DNA of 39,669 nt from NCBI GenBank assembly GCA_014239585.1, contig JAAZYP010000001.1, forward strand, positions 71,752 to 111,420, given 5' to 3'. Both the position numbers and the translations under genes were made by a program. The notes under the pieces are model-generated. The model saw only the letters and a list, made by a program, of their open reading frames with translations, was not told the DNA's origin and searched no databases. Of this stretch, positions 39,649 through 39,669 are shown piece by piece. Numbering within the stretch: position 1 is the first letter of the stretch; each line of letters begins with the position of its first letter. The stretch comes from Nanobdellota archaeon. GTDB lineage: Archaea > Nanobdellota > Nanobdellia > UBA10117 > ARS21.

Positions 39649-39669
39649 TTATCTTAAAGCGTTTTCAAG

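Overview
The window is from an AT-rich, very compact archaeal chromosome. The information-processing genes are archaeal throughout: EndA splicing endonuclease, archaeal GlyRS, TyrRS and GluRS, L15e, L7Ae, S28e, L24e, L40e, RpoK, the Rrp4/Rrp41/Rrp42 exosome, SBDS, proteasome alpha, RNase P Pop5 and Rpp30 proteins, aIF2-gamma and aIF5A. Spacers are rarely over 90 bases, and many starts lie about 25 bases downstream of a TATA box, which implies leaderless mRNAs. Several proteins are short or lack usual zinc-binding cysteines (GluRS, L24e, aIF2-gamma), which fits a reduced genome such as a DPANN lineage (Woesearchaeota/Pacearchaeota-like). That placement is inference.

Layout. 1-4.2 kb: RNA maturation (RNase Z at the edge, EndA), a YgjP-like metallopeptidase and GlyRS. 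4.2-9.0 kb: a bacterial-type class II (B12-dependent) ribonucleotide reductase followed at once by a PduO-type cobalamin adenosyltransferase, then acylphosphatase and a membrane M50 protease. 9.1-13.4 kb: L15e, an orphan cluster ending in a two-nuclease DUF2779 protein, and Rpp30. 13.4-20.9 kb on the minus strand: an aCPSF2-like nuclease, then a 12-gene tightly packed run from L7Ae to S2 and DUF192 that includes the archaeal exosome/proteasome superoperon. 21-23.8 kb: a truncated GluRS, TyrRS and a small DUF378-like protein with a terminator hairpin. 23.8-26.6 kb: a MacB-type ABC transporter operon. 26.7-32 kb: pyrophosphatase, a lone nucleotidyltransferase, a DUF1858-HesB fusion with a three-cysteine ferredoxin, and a coupled redox operon (glutaredoxin, glutamate dehydrogenase, thioredoxin reductase, MauE/DoxX-like protein). 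32.1-36.6 kb: TldD/PmbA, an amino-acid permease and an unknown gene. 36.6-39.6 kb: agmatinase-like protein, anchored thioredoxin, a 29-residue micro-ORF, aIF2-gamma, L40e and aIF5A.

The best new signal is in the leader of the L7Ae gene. The 26 nt directly upstream of the start codon can form a textbook kink-loop: a 6-bp stem, a 3-nt bulge, tandem G-A pairs and a short terminal loop. Its 3' strand contains the ribosome-binding sequence. L7Ae is the kink-turn-binding protein, so this looks like an autoregulatory switch. An alternative 6-bp hairpin would leave the ribosome site free. Because the gene heads a long run, the switch could also affect S28e, L24e and Pop5. Second in interest is a GluRS that ends where the anticodon-binding domain should begin and has Glu in place of the KMSKS-loop lysine.

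No CRISPR array, transposase, tRNA or rRNA gene was seen, and no gene-free stretch reaches 300 bases.
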